DNA of 64,000 bases, taken from NCBI GenBank assembly GCA_964476375.1, contig CAYYZW010000116.1:17970-81969 (forward strand). Direction: 5' to 3'. Numbering within the stretch: the first letter of the stretch is position 1; each line of letters begins with the position of its first letter. A program made the translations under genes and the position numbers. Shown one piece after another: positions 19,372 through 27,766 of this stretch. The notes under the pieces were generated by a model that saw only the letters and a program-made list of their open reading frames with translations, was not told where the DNA came from and searched no databases. Source of the stretch: SAT2750 sp964476375 (lineage in GTDB: Bacteria; Planctomycetota; Planctomycetia; Pirellulales; Pirellulaceae).

Positions 19372-19389
19372 GGTTTCACTCGAGAAAAA

Positions 19390-22071
19390 TCAGTCCACAA
19401 AGAGAAACTCGTTACTGCTTATCATACCACGCAGGTAACCGGCCCACGCCTGTTCTTCCCAATCGACATCCTGGCCCTGGAGTCTCCCCACTTCTTCCAG
19501 GTAAGCCACCGCCCGGTCAATCTCCTGCTCGGTTGGTGGCCTGGCAAAGATGAGCTCGTAAGCCCAGCGGACGCGGGTCGCCTGGTCCGCTGAAAGATCG
19601 GTCATCCGCCCGGCGATTCCAGCCGCCTGCTGGTGGGAAAACTCCGAATTCATCAGGAATAGTGCCTGCAGCGTGGTCGTGGTCGACTTTCTTTCCGCCA
19701 GGGGGATGTTCCCGTCGGAACCGTCAAACAGGTCCAGCTGGTCATTCTTCTTGATCCGCTGCTGCATCATGTAGATGCTGCGCCGACGTGTCGGGTAGTT
19801 CCCCACGAAGGGCTCGTGCTGGCGGTAAAAGTAGGTCAGGCGATGGTCAAACGGATGCCGGCCACCGGGCGTCAGGTCGAGCTGGCCGCTGAAGGCCAGA
19901 ATCGAGTCACGGATCTGCTCGGCATCCAGCCGCTGCCGGTTGGCCCGCCAGAGAAACTGGTTCGTTGGATCCAGCTCGGAATTTCCCGGGATATCCTCAC
20001 CCGAGAGCTGGTAGGCCTGGGAAAGCATGACCAGGCGGTGCATCTGCTTGATCGACCATCCCTTCTCCATGAAAGAAGCGGCAAGGTAGTCCAGCAAAAG
20101 CGGATGAGTGGGAGGGGTCCCCCGCACACCAAAATCGCTGGTCGTGGTGACCAGGCCACGGCCGAAGTGGTAATGCCAGATGCGATTGACCATCACGCGG
20201 GCCGTGAGCGGGTTCTGCGGATTGGCAATCCAGCCGGCAAGTTCCCGGCGGCCGCTACCAGCCGCATCGTCTGCTAACTTTTCTCCTCCAAGAATCTGCA
20301 GGAAACCCCGCCGCACGGTCGCCCCCTGGGCCTTCCTGTCGGTGCTCCCTCCAAGCTGGATACTGGCATCGTGCGGTGTCCCTTCCTGGATTGCATAGGC
20401 AATCTCCAGGTCCGGGAAGGCCTCGGCATGCGGACGACGCTCCTCGCGCATCGCCAGGACCTCCTGCCACGCCTTCTCACGCGTCCTGGTCGGGTCAGTG
20501 ATCTTCTTCCGCTGGAAGTCACGGTACTCTTCCAGCTTGGCCCGTTCCTTATCATTCCAGACCTGCAGTTCCTCGCGGTAGGGCTTGAGGAGCTTGTCCG
20601 ATTCCTCCTGCCCAATACGGTAGACAAAGTCCGACCGCCAGGGCCGATGCTCGGCACCGACGTGAGGATAGATCGAGCTGGCAAGGATGCCGTAAAGAGC
20701 ATAGTAGTCACTGGTCGGAATCGGGTCGAACTTGTGGTCATGGCAGCGGGCGCAGGAAATGGTCAGGCCCAAGAACGTCTTGCCGATGTTATCGATCGTG
20801 TCCTCGATCGTGATATGTCCGAGGTTCTGGGGACTGACTCCGATCCGCCGGGAAATGGCAATGAAACCGGTGCCGATTGTCTGCTCCCAGCGTTGATCAT
20901 CATTGTCCGAAGGCAACAGGTCACCAGCCAGCTGCTCGCGGATGAACTGATCGTAGGGCTTGTCCTTGTTGAACGAATCAATGACATAGTTGCGGTACTT
21001 GTACGCCTCGGGGATGGGAAAGTCCGAGGCATCGCCCGCCGTATCGGCGTAACGCGCCAGGTCCAGCCAGTGCCTGCCCCAGCGTTCGCCGTAGTGGCGC
21101 GACTCCAGCAGGCGATCTACCAGTCCTGCCATCGCCGCATCCGGATCTCGTGACCACTGGGCAAGAAAGTCGTTCACCTCACCTGGTGACGGTGGCAGAC
21201 CAACCAGGTCATAGGTCGCACGGCGGATCAGCGTGCGCGGACCCGCCCGACTGCCCTGGACCAGGCCCTGCTCCTTCAAGCGGGCCACGATAAAACGATC
21301 CACCGGGTTCGCACTTCGAAGGCCTCGCACCCGCGGGGGCTCGGGGTGCGCAAGCGGCTGGAAAGACCAGAACTGCCGCTGCTCGTCGGTGATCACGAAA
21401 TCGGCCGAATCTTGTGGACGCTCGACCCAGTCAGCACCGTTGCCAATCCACTGGGCAAATTGATCAATCGTGGTCTGGGGCAGTTGTTTCTTGGGCGGCA
21501 TCTTGATCTTGGCATGCTGGTAACGAATTGCCTGCATGAGGAGACTTTTCTCCGGATCCCCCGGCACAATGGCCGGGCCGGATTTCCCACCAGCGACAAG
21601 GGCCTGCCGGGAATCCGCTCGCAGCCCCCCCTTGCGGGATGCCGTATCGTGACAGGAAAAACATTCTTTCTTGAGCACCGGGAAAATCTGCTTCTGGAAA
21701 AACTCCACACGAGACTCGGGCCAGGGCGCTCCACTCTTGATCCAGCGGGCCAGGTCCTCCAGCTGGCGATCCTGGAGAGGCTCGCCAGGTGGCATCTTCA
21801 GCCGGGGATGGGTGCGGGCAACGGCCTGGAAAAGGAGGCTCTTGTCCGGATCCCCGGGGACGATCACCGGCCCGGATTTTCCGCCGGTCAGCATGTCCTG
21901 GCGGGAATCCAGTCGCAGCCCTCCCTTGCGCATCGCCTGGTGGCACTCGAAACAGGCCTTCTTTAAGAGTGGCCGGATCCTCGATTCAAAATGATCCTCT
22001 GCCTCACCAGCCAGGAGCTGGCAGGGCAGCAGCAGTGCGAACAGGACAGGCAGAAGATTCTTCATGGTCAC
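19390..22071 (-). CDS. PSD1 protein with two N-terminal cytochrome-c-like domains
   Basis: An 893-residue exported protein (leader LLPVLFALLLPCQLLAGEA). The first 210 residues hold two tandem planctomycete cytochrome-c-like segments with heme motifs CFECH (40-44) and CFSCH (137-141), each followed by RKGG, a GGKSGP stretch and KMPP. DUF1549 follows with GERWGRHWLDLARYADTAG and a third heme motif CARCH (440-444). DUF1553 closes the protein (NRIWHYHFGRGLVTTTSDFG, MNSEFSHQQAAGIA). The duplicated heme segment sets it apart from the PSD1 at 10812. It heads a two-gene operon with DUF1501. A TACGAT box on the minus strand at 22135-22140 may be its -10 element. Confidence 0.92.
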   Translation of the reverse strand: MTMKNLLPVLFALLLPCQLLAGEAEDHFESRIRPLLKKACFECHQAMRKGGLRLDSRQDMLTGGKSGPVIVPGDPDKSLLFQAVARTHPRLKMPPGEPLQDRQLEDLARWIKSGAPWPESRVEFFQKQIFPVLKKECFSCHDTASRKGGLRADSRQALVAGGKSGPAIVPGDPEKSLLMQAIRYQHAKIKMPPKKQLPQTTIDQFAQWIGNGADWVERPQDSADFVITDEQRQFWSFQPLAHPEPPRVRGLRSANPVDRFIVARLKEQGLVQGSRAGPRTLIRRATYDLVGLPPSPGEVNDFLAQWSRDPDAAMAGLVDRLLESRHYGERWGRHWLDLARYADTAGDASDFPIPEAYKYRNYVIDSFNKDKPYDQFIREQLAGDLLPSDNDDQRWEQTIGTGFIAISRRIGVSPQNLGHITIEDTIDNIGKTFLGLTISCARCHDHKFDPIPTSDYYALYGILASSIYPHVGAEHRPWRSDFVYRIGQEESDKLLKPYREELQVWNDKERAKLEEYRDFQRKKITDPTRTREKAWQEVLAMREERRPHAEAFPDLEIAYAIQEGTPHDASIQLGGSTDRKAQGATVRRGFLQILGGEKLADDAAGSGRRELAGWIANPQNPLTARVMVNRIWHYHFGRGLVTTTSDFGVRGTPPTHPLLLDYLAASFMEKGWSIKQMHRLVMLSQAYQLSGEDIPGNSELDPTNQFLWRANRQRLDAEQIRDSILAFSGQLDLTPGGRHPFDHRLTYFYRQHEPFVGNYPTRRRSIYMMQQRIKKNDQLDLFDGSDGNIPLAERKSTTTTLQALFLMNSEFSHQQAAGIAGRMTDLSADQATRVRWAYELIFARPPTEQEIDRAVAYLEEVGRLQGQDVDWEEQAWAGYLRGMISSNEFLFVD

Positions 22072-22178
22072 ACGGGGCAGGCAAGAAAGAATGCAAGTCG
22101 AATCATGTTTCAGGCATGCAGGACTCTCCTGTACATCGTATCCTAGAAGAGAAGTCCCTGGAAACCGGTGTTCTAACC

Positions 22179-23900
22179 ATGGTCCGTTATTGCCTCTTTC
22201 TCGCTATTCTTGCCGGGTTATCCGCCCCGGTCTGTGGCCAGCAGCCGGTGACAGGGGAGCGGGTAACACGGCCCCTGGCAAGCAAGTTATTTCGTCACCA
22301 GTACACGATTTACGATCCTTCCTTTTGCGGCGCCCAGGCCTGCGTTGATTTCGATGGCAACGGCACCCGGGAACTGCTCTATGCATCCCGGGAAACAGGC
22401 AACCTGCAGCTCCTGAACGCCGCCGATGGAACGATCCGCTGGAGCAGGACGCTGGCGGGCAAGCAGCAGACGGTCAGCGTTTTTGACCTGGACCAGGACG
22501 GCCAGTTCGAGATCCTCTACTCCGTCTCCGGCCCCGGCCACCTTTACCTGCTGGATCCGGCCGGCACACTTCTGCGGCAATACGATTCGGAGGATCACAA
22601 GCTGGGTAACTCGGCGGTCATCCTGGATGCCGACGGAGATGGGGTCCTGGACGGTTTTTTTGGCTCCCGCAGCCGTTTCCTGATCCGCATGGACATGAAA
22701 AAGTTCACACTGCACAGCCGCAGGTCCGGCTGGGTGCAGTGCGGCTGTTACACGTCCGCCATGGATGTCGACCGCGATGGCCGCTGGGACATGTTCGCCG
22801 GCAGCGGGGACGACCATGCAATCAAGGGAAGCTTCCATCGTTATGACCCGGTGACCCTCAAGTCGAAATGGAGCTTCGAGACCAATGACAATGCGTCCAG
22901 TGCCGATGCGGTCCTGGTCGACATCGATGGCGATGGCACGGTGGAGATCCTCAAGTCGGTGGATAATTACAAGAAGGATGACGCCCACGATGCTGTTTAT
23001 GCATTTAAAGCCGACGGCACATTGCTCTGGAAAGTGGAAGGACTCAGTGGCGAGGACACGCCCAATGCTGCCGACCTGGACGGGGACGGGTCGGTCGAGA
23101 TCATCGGCATGACCTTCGGCGGCGAGGTCTACTGTCTGGATGCGCATGGACAATTCAAATGGCGACGCGACCTGCGACCGAAACTGGACGATGGCCAGCA
23201 CATGTACATGTGCCCGATCCTCTGTGACCTGGACGGCGACGCCGAACTGGAAATACTGGCCATGACCCACGGGCAGTACTCCCCCACGCCAGGCCAGAAA
23301 CCGACCGCCCGGCTCTCGGCCCTGGACGCCCGCGGACACGTGCTGGATGAACTGGACCTGGGGGAGGCACGCTACTGGGGGCATGCCCTGGTTAGCAACG
23401 TGGACGAGGATCCCGCCAGTGAACTGGTCATCTCCGGTTACGGGGGGATGGATGTGTTTGAGCTCGGGGGAGTCGGGCCACAAACCGAGCACTTCCAGCG
23501 GCGGCGCAGCTACCAGCGGCTGAACGTGATCCCCTGGGCCTACCAGGACAGCTACTTTATCGAGCGGGGAATCCGTGAGCAGGTCACCAACCGAACGGAT
23601 GACCTGGTCCTGGCCCGGAAAGACAAGGCTTACGTCCCCGGCGGCCGATTTACTACGCAGTTACTGACGCTGCCACCCGGCTGCCATTTTTCGCAACTGG
23701 ATTACTCGACCGACACGCCGCCGGGAACCACGATCACCGTCAACCTGCTCGACAGCACGGGGAACGTGATCCACAAGTCGCTTGCCAGCGGCAGATCCCT
23801 GTCCATCAAGCAGGCTGTGAAGCTCGAGTTTCTCTTCTCCAGCACCGATCCAGGGCAGACCCCCCGGCTGGACGATTACTCGCTCCGCTTTGATCGCTAG
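22179..23900 (+). CDS. Exported FG-GAP/VCBS-type beta-propeller protein
   Basis: A 573-residue protein from ATG 22179, where a signal peptide starts (YCLFLAILAGLSAPVCGQ); the open frame extends upstream but only as antisense to the PSD1 gene. The first 430 residues hold repeated calcium-binding loops of the D-x-D-x-D-G type: DFDGNGTRE, DLDQDGQFE, DADGDGVLD, DVDRDGRWD, DIDGDGTVE, DLDGDGSVE and DLDGDAELE, the pattern of an FG-GAP propeller. A C-terminal 100-residue beta domain follows. A role in binding polysaccharide or cell-surface material is plausible, but no catalytic motif is visible. It diverges from the PSD1 gene. Confidence 0.82.
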   Translation: MVRYCLFLAILAGLSAPVCGQQPVTGERVTRPLASKLFRHQYTIYDPSFCGAQACVDFDGNGTRELLYASRETGNLQLLNAADGTIRWSRTLAGKQQTVSVFDLDQDGQFEILYSVSGPGHLYLLDPAGTLLRQYDSEDHKLGNSAVILDADGDGVLDGFFGSRSRFLIRMDMKKFTLHSRRSGWVQCGCYTSAMDVDRDGRWDMFAGSGDDHAIKGSFHRYDPVTLKSKWSFETNDNASSADAVLVDIDGDGTVEILKSVDNYKKDDAHDAVYAFKADGTLLWKVEGLSGEDTPNAADLDGDGSVEIIGMTFGGEVYCLDAHGQFKWRRDLRPKLDDGQHMYMCPILCDLDGDAELEILAMTHGQYSPTPGQKPTARLSALDARGHVLDELDLGEARYWGHALVSNVDEDPASELVISGYGGMDVFELGGVGPQTEHFQRRRSYQRLNVIPWAYQDSYFIERGIREQVTNRTDDLVLARKDKAYVPGGRFTTQLLTLPPGCHFSQLDYSTDTPPGTTITVNLLDSTGNVIHKSLASGRSLSIKQAVKLEFLFSSTDPGQTPRLDDYSLRFDR

Positions 23901-23906
23901 GTGGCC

Positions 23907-24028
23907 GGACTCTTTCTCGGCAAAACCAATCTCGGCGGCCGAGGCCCAGGGGCCATCGCTGACCTCCGAGCGTGCCCGGATCCTGACGTACCGCCCAGCG
24001 ACCCGCCGGGACAGCTTCACCTGCTGCC
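23907..24028 (-). pseudogene. Remnant of a sulfatase 3' end (discoidin domain fragment)
   Basis: This stretch is about 94% identical (some seven differences in about 120 nt) to 25739-25860, the 3' end of the sulfatase gene at 25742. Reading the minus strand it encodes QQVKLSRRVAGRYVRIRA and on to AAEIGFAEK, where the intact copy has its stop codon; here TAG has become GAG. No upstream part of a sulfatase remains: the DNA switches directly to the end of the TGA-containing gene. The fragment lies nine codons after that gene's TAA and in the same frame. It is a scar of a duplication, insertion or deletion. Confidence 0.75.
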
Positions 24029-24047
24029 ATCCCGCTGCGCCCGTTCC

Positions 24048-25367
24048 TTACCACCCGTAATTGCGCAAAAAGAGCGGCGGCAGCTGTTCGGCCGCATTGT
24101 CGCCCGCCAGATCGATGGCGAGTCCCATGGGACCGGGTCCAAAATCGAGAAACTGCAGACGGCCATTGTAGGCATTGCCACCCCACCGCTCTGTAGCACC
24201 GACCATTTCAAAGCTGACAAACTTTTCCGCCTTTTGATCATAGACCGCATAGCCCTCAAGTTGGGCAGCCACTCCGCGGGATTGAACTGCGGGAATCCCT
24301 GGACCGGGACGGTTCCATTTTCCTTCCACATGAACTCCGTTGTGGGTTTCTGACGAACGCGTCTGACCTTCATACCGAAGGACTACAAGTTCGCCCTTCA
24401 CCTCAAGTACCTCCGCCGTCAAATCGGCCTGCTCTACCGCCTCCGGCGGATAGGGCGATGTGTGGCCCCGCACCAAGTCAACAAAATGAAAGCGAACCAG
24501 TCGTGCCACGACCTCCCGCGGAACTTTATGTTTCGCCCCGACCACTATCTCCCCTGGCAGAAAGGTCCGCGCCTCCGTTTTTCGGAACCAAGCGTAATCC
24601 TGGTTGTACATCTTGCGATGGACCTCCTCACCTTTGAATTGTGTCGGATCCGGCAAAGGCAAATCGCGACAGATCACCCTCAGCACCAGGCCGTCCTCGG
24701 GGTACTGCCTTTTCTCCTGTTCTTTGGACAACTCAGCAACGGCCTCGGCAAAGACCTCCTTCGTCATCAGCCGCTCGGCAGGAGAAATACTGTGCCATTT
24801 CTCCAGTCCTTCCCTGAGCACTTTCTCGGCTTTCTCCGGATCCCGCGGGGCTTCGTGAGACCCGGCCAACAGCAGACCACTGGGCGTGGCGACAAACATT
24901 CCCTGGTAGGAATAACTGTCATTGCACTGCGTCTTCACTCTTCTCACGAGCCGACTCTCGAAACTCATGTTCGTCTTCTCGTCGAGATTCGCGCCCGGCC
25001 GCTCGATCGAGTCCCCCACAGGTACCAACTTCTGGCACAAAGCCTGAATGACAGGTACGGTCCAGACAACCTGCCTGGAATTTACGCCGTTGCCTCACGT
25101 ACACCCCAGTGGGTGGCCATTCATCAGGTAGATCATGACCGGCTGGTCCCGCCGCTGCGCCTCGACGATCCCTTGCAGAACGGAAGTCCGCCAGGAAATC
25201 CTCTGATAGGATGCTTCGCTGCTATTCAGCACCACAAGCTTGCGCAACTTTGCCTGTTCAGCCGACAACTTTGGCTTTGTCACCGCCGTGGCGTCATCTG
25301 CCCACGAATCGACACCTGCAAACAGTGACATAAAGGTCAGTATTGAAGCGAAAATGAAATGTCTCAT
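24048..25367 (-). CDS. Candidate selenoprotein: thioredoxin-like protein with Cys-Thr-Sec motif
   Basis: The reading frame from ATG 25367 to TAA 24048 is interrupted only by TGA at 25095-25097. If that TGA is read as selenocysteine the product has 439 residues with Sec at 91 and Cys at 89. A signal peptide (MRHFIFASILTFMSLFAGVD) leads. Residues about 60-180 look thioredoxin-like: strand QPVMIYLMNG, then HPLGCT-Sec-GNGV where thioredoxins carry CxxC, helix VPVIQALCQKLVPV, and strand QGMFVATPSGLLLAGS. The remaining 260 residues are an unrecognised domain. AAAGGAG lies 6 nt before the start, which overlaps the stop of a small upstream ORF (ATGA). A SECIS-like hairpin follows the TGA. Alternative: a gene broken by a nonsense mutation. 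Confidence 0.75.
25061..25079 (-). promoter_or_regulatory. Putative bacterial SECIS hairpin
   Basis: On the minus strand, 15 nt after the TGA, the RNA reads UCCAGGC-AGGUU-GUCUGGA: seven consecutive pairs (one G-U) closing a five-base loop AGGUU. The E. coli fdhF SECIS has the loop AGGUCU at a similar distance, with the guanine at the second loop position contacting SelB. Loop, stem length and the loop distance (about 22 nt from the UGA) all fit a bacterial SECIS. Pairing was done by eye. Confidence 0.7.
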
Positions 25368-25537
25368 GCGTCTCTCCTTTTGTCGCTGGACCATCCTTTG
25401 CCGACGTCGCGCCAAACCCTCTCAAGAATTTCCTCATCCTCATCTGTCAGGTCAATCCCCTCCTCTGCTCTCTCATACGGCGCTTCATCTACCGTTTCAT
25501 GGATCGAATCCGGCGGATTTCTGAAGGGAGTTTTCAT
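25364..25537 (-). CDS. Small acidic protein translationally coupled to the selenoprotein
   Basis: A 57-codon ORF starting at ATG 25537, with its TGA at 25364-25366 overlapping the next gene's ATG in an ATGA arrangement. The product begins MKTPFRNPP, has a strongly acidic middle (EEGIDLTDEDEEILERVW) and a basic tail (SSDKRRDA). No signal peptide or known domain. AAGGGA lies about 14 nt upstream, a weak ribosome site. The coupling and the charge pattern argue that it is real; it could help set translation of the selenoprotein or bind its product. No function can be assigned. Confidence 0.55.
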   Translation of the reverse strand: MKTPFRNPPDSIHETVDEAPYERAEEGIDLTDEDEEILERVWRDVGKGWSSDKRRDA

Positions 25538-25601
25538 CGATCAATATCCCTTACCGCAGATGTCGACAGCGTTAGGCGATGCTGAGAACACCAAGACCGA
25601 G

Positions 25602-25620
25602 CGCTGTTTTTTTTACAGCG
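25602..25620. other. Six-pair inverted repeat around a T tract
   Basis: CGCTGT and ACAGCG flank seven T residues (plus strand). It lies between the sulfatase stop (25742) and the small ORF start (25537). It lacks a U-run after the stem in the direction of transcription, so it is not a standard terminator; it may mark the leader of the small ORF/selenoprotein transcript. The surrounding 25540-25740 is AT-rich (26 of 60 bases G or C in 25621-25680). Confidence 0.3.
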
Positions 25621-25738
25621 TGATCCTCAACAAATCAATTGAAATTCTGGTCGCGAAGGTCGTCGCAGATCACAATCTCAATTCTTTTTCGGTGGGCAGC
25701 AGGAACCTCAACCAGTGGCCGGCTCGATTCCCGCTGGG

Positions 25739-25860
25739 GGACTATTTCTCGGCAAAACCGATCTCGGCGGCCGCGGCCCAGGGGCCATCGCTGACCTCCG
25801 AGAGTGCCCGGATCCTGACGTACCGCCCAGCGACCGGCCGGGACAGCTTCATCTGCTGGG
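25739..25860 (-). repeat. Direct repeat, intact copy within the sulfatase 3' end
   Basis: This is the parent-type copy of the repeat at 23907-24028 and encodes the last 40 codons of the discoidin-bearing sulfatase including its TAG stop. Both copies have the same orientation and enclose 1.7 kb carrying the selenoprotein unit. Confidence 0.8.
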
Positions 25861-27634
25861 CATTCTTGGTCCTCTTCAGCGTGGCAGTCATGGCCGGATC
25901 GCCGAAATCCTGCGGGTCATCGGAGATCGAGACCTCGCACTTCTTGATTCCCCCGTTAAAACCCCCATCCTGCCGGGCCAGGTACCACACGGCCGTCAGC
26001 TCACGCCGCTTGCCCAGGTCGATCACCAGCTCGTGCGGATGCTTGGCAATTTTTTCGGACCACTGCGTGTGCCAGTGGGTCGTGGGGACACCATCGATAG
26101 CATGCACCGCCCGACGACCACTGGCAGTCGATTCACTGCTGAAGCGGACGACCTTTAGCTCCCTGGAGGGAACCAGTTCCTTGACGGGCAGCGACTGCAT
26201 CTTGCCGGCCGGCGCACTGGCAGGCCGACTTGTTCCCCACTTCGCCCAGCGATCTCGTTCGTGGATCGCCCGGTCAAAAAATGTCCCCTCCTCGGCCGGC
26301 TCGTGTGCCTGCCTGGCAAACTCCTGCATGCGGGCCAGGACCTCCGGGTGATCGCCGGAGACGTCATTCTGCTCACTCACATCCGTTGTCAGTTCGTAAA
26401 GTTCCCACTGGCCGGCCTGCCGGGGCAGGACCGCTTTCCAGTTCTCCATCCGTACCGCCACCTGCTGGCCCAGCTCCCAGTAGAGGTACTGGTGCTTCTG
26501 CTGCTTCTGTGGCCGTCCCATCAGCTCCGGGATAATCGATATTCCATCACTCTCCTGCGGAGTGCGAATCCCGGCCAGGTCACAGAACGTGGGCATCACG
26601 TCCGGAAAGTACCAGAGATGGTCACTCACCCGGCCCGGCTCGATCTTTCCCGGCCAGCGGGCAATCATGGGGATCCGCAGCCCCCCCTCGTAGAGCGTTC
26701 CCTTGCGTCCCCGGAACTCGACCCCGCTCTGCGGGTTGACGTTGGGAGCGTGAAACCCCCGTGGCGAGTCGGCGCTGGCAAAGTAATCATTACCGCCATT
26801 GTCGCCGCAGAAGATGACAAGCGTCTTCTCATCCAGTTCCAGCTCCTTCAGGAGCGAGACCACTTCTCCCACCTGCCGGTCCACCATGCTGACCATGGCC
26901 GCGTAGCGGCGTGCTTCCAGCGGCCACTCCTTGTCCTTGTAGATCGCCCAGGCCGGATCCTCCTCGGGGATATCGAACATCCCGTGCGGCGGCGTGATCG
27001 GCAGGTAACAGAAGAAGGGGCGGTCGGCATTGTTACGGATGAAACGGGTCGCGGCGTTAAAAATCTCGTAGTGGGCGTAGGTCTCCCCGGTCCGGCCTCC
27101 CTCGTTGCCTGGCAGCTCGACTTCCTTGCTGTTCTTTACCAGGTAGGGCGGGTAGTAACTGTGGGCATGCACCTGGTCGTAATAGCCAAAGAAAACGTCA
27201 AACCCGTGTTCCTCCGGTACACCGGTGGAACCACGGCCGCCGCAACCCCACTTGCCAAAGCCCCCGGTTGCATAGCCGGCCTTCTTCAAAAGCGAGGCAA
27301 CGGTCACCTCGCCGGCCCGGAGCGGGGTGCCCCCGCCATTGGACCGCACCGAGGTATGGCCGGAGTGCTTGCCCGTCATCAGGATGCAGCGGGTGGGCGC
27401 GCAGAGTGACGATCCGGCCAGTCCCTGGGTAAAACGCATACCCTGCTTTGCCAGGTCATCAATGCTGGGCGTCTGGATATGGGGATGGCCCATGTGAGAG
27501 AGCTCGTAGTAGCCCAGTTCGTCCGCCATGATGTAGACAATATTGGGCTTCGGCGCTGCCTCGACCGCTTGATCAGTAAGGGCAATCAACAGCATAGCGA
27601 CAAGCAGGGCAAGCGTGGATCGTGAAACTGGCAT
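25742..27634 (-). CDS. Sulfatase with C-terminal discoidin (F5/8 type C) domain
   Basis: A 630-residue exported arylsulfatase-family enzyme (signal peptide LALLVAMLLIALTDQAVEA). The formylglycine motif is C78-A-P-T-R82 followed by CILMTGKHSGH. The N-terminal metal pair reads D38-E39 (MADELG) rather than the common Asp-Asp. GFGKWGCGGRGSTG and FCGDNGGNDYF carry further active-site residues. Residues about 490-630 form a discoidin-type carbohydrate-binding domain (GRRAVHAIDGVPTTHWHTQW, HPHELVIDLGKRRELTAVWY, SRPVAGRYVRIRA). It should remove sulfate from a polysaccharide outside the cytoplasm. It diverges from the PhoPQ-related gene over a symmetric promoter region. Confidence 0.92.
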   Translation of the reverse strand: MPVSRSTLALLVAMLLIALTDQAVEAAPKPNIVYIMADELGYYELSHMGHPHIQTPSIDDLAKQGMRFTQGLAGSSLCAPTRCILMTGKHSGHTSVRSNGGGTPLRAGEVTVASLLKKAGYATGGFGKWGCGGRGSTGVPEEHGFDVFFGYYDQVHAHSYYPPYLVKNSKEVELPGNEGGRTGETYAHYEIFNAATRFIRNNADRPFFCYLPITPPHGMFDIPEEDPAWAIYKDKEWPLEARRYAAMVSMVDRQVGEVVSLLKELELDEKTLVIFCGDNGGNDYFASADSPRGFHAPNVNPQSGVEFRGRKGTLYEGGLRIPMIARWPGKIEPGRVSDHLWYFPDVMPTFCDLAGIRTPQESDGISIIPELMGRPQKQQKHQYLYWELGQQVAVRMENWKAVLPRQAGQWELYELTTDVSEQNDVSGDHPEVLARMQEFARQAHEPAEEGTFFDRAIHERDRWAKWGTSRPASAPAGKMQSLPVKELVPSRELKVVRFSSESTASGRRAVHAIDGVPTTHWHTQWSEKIAKHPHELVIDLGKRRELTAVWYLARQDGGFNGGIKKCEVSISDDPQDFGDPAMTATLKRTKNAQQMKLSRPVAGRYVRIRALSEVSDGPWAAAAEIGFAEK

Positions 27635-27673
27635 GGTGTATCGGTCCCGTTTCAGGAGTGAAAAGCTCGTTCC

Positions 27674-27722
27674 ATCATAATGCCCCTGTTCGCTGGGAAG
27701 AAGGAATGGGGAACCCTATGAT
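27674..27722. promoter_or_regulatory. Symmetric divergent promoter region
   Basis: The 8-bp inverted repeat CCATCATA (27672-27679) / TATGATGG (27717-27724) places a TATGAT box, 5 of 6 to the -10 consensus, on each strand facing outward: one toward the sulfatase (27634) and one toward the PhoPQ-related gene (27767). The -35 positions are weak (TTCTTC and TGGGAA). It may also be an operator dyad. Confidence 0.35.
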
Positions 27723-27766
27723 GGACGATTCAGGAAAACTTCACTCTATCATTCAGCGTTGGAACC

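Noticed and set aside
22287..23492. 401-residue minus-strand open frame opposite the FG-GAP gene
   Set aside because: The plus strand carries repeated calcium loops and a signal peptide; the minus frame has none.
24048..25040. Shorter gene starting at ATG 25040 with a separate 5' fragment as pseudogene
   Set aside because: The two pieces are in one frame, only a TGA divides them, and a SECIS-like hairpin follows; the 25040 start lacks an SD and would begin inside the thioredoxin-like fold.
25602..25620. Rho-independent terminator of the sulfatase gene
   Set aside because: In the direction of transcription the stem is not followed by a U-run; the A/T tract is in the loop.
25359..26351. 330-residue plus-strand open frame across the selenoprotein and sulfatase boundary
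   Set aside because: Antisense to the sulfatase's discoidin domain and to the small ORF; no SD and no family features.
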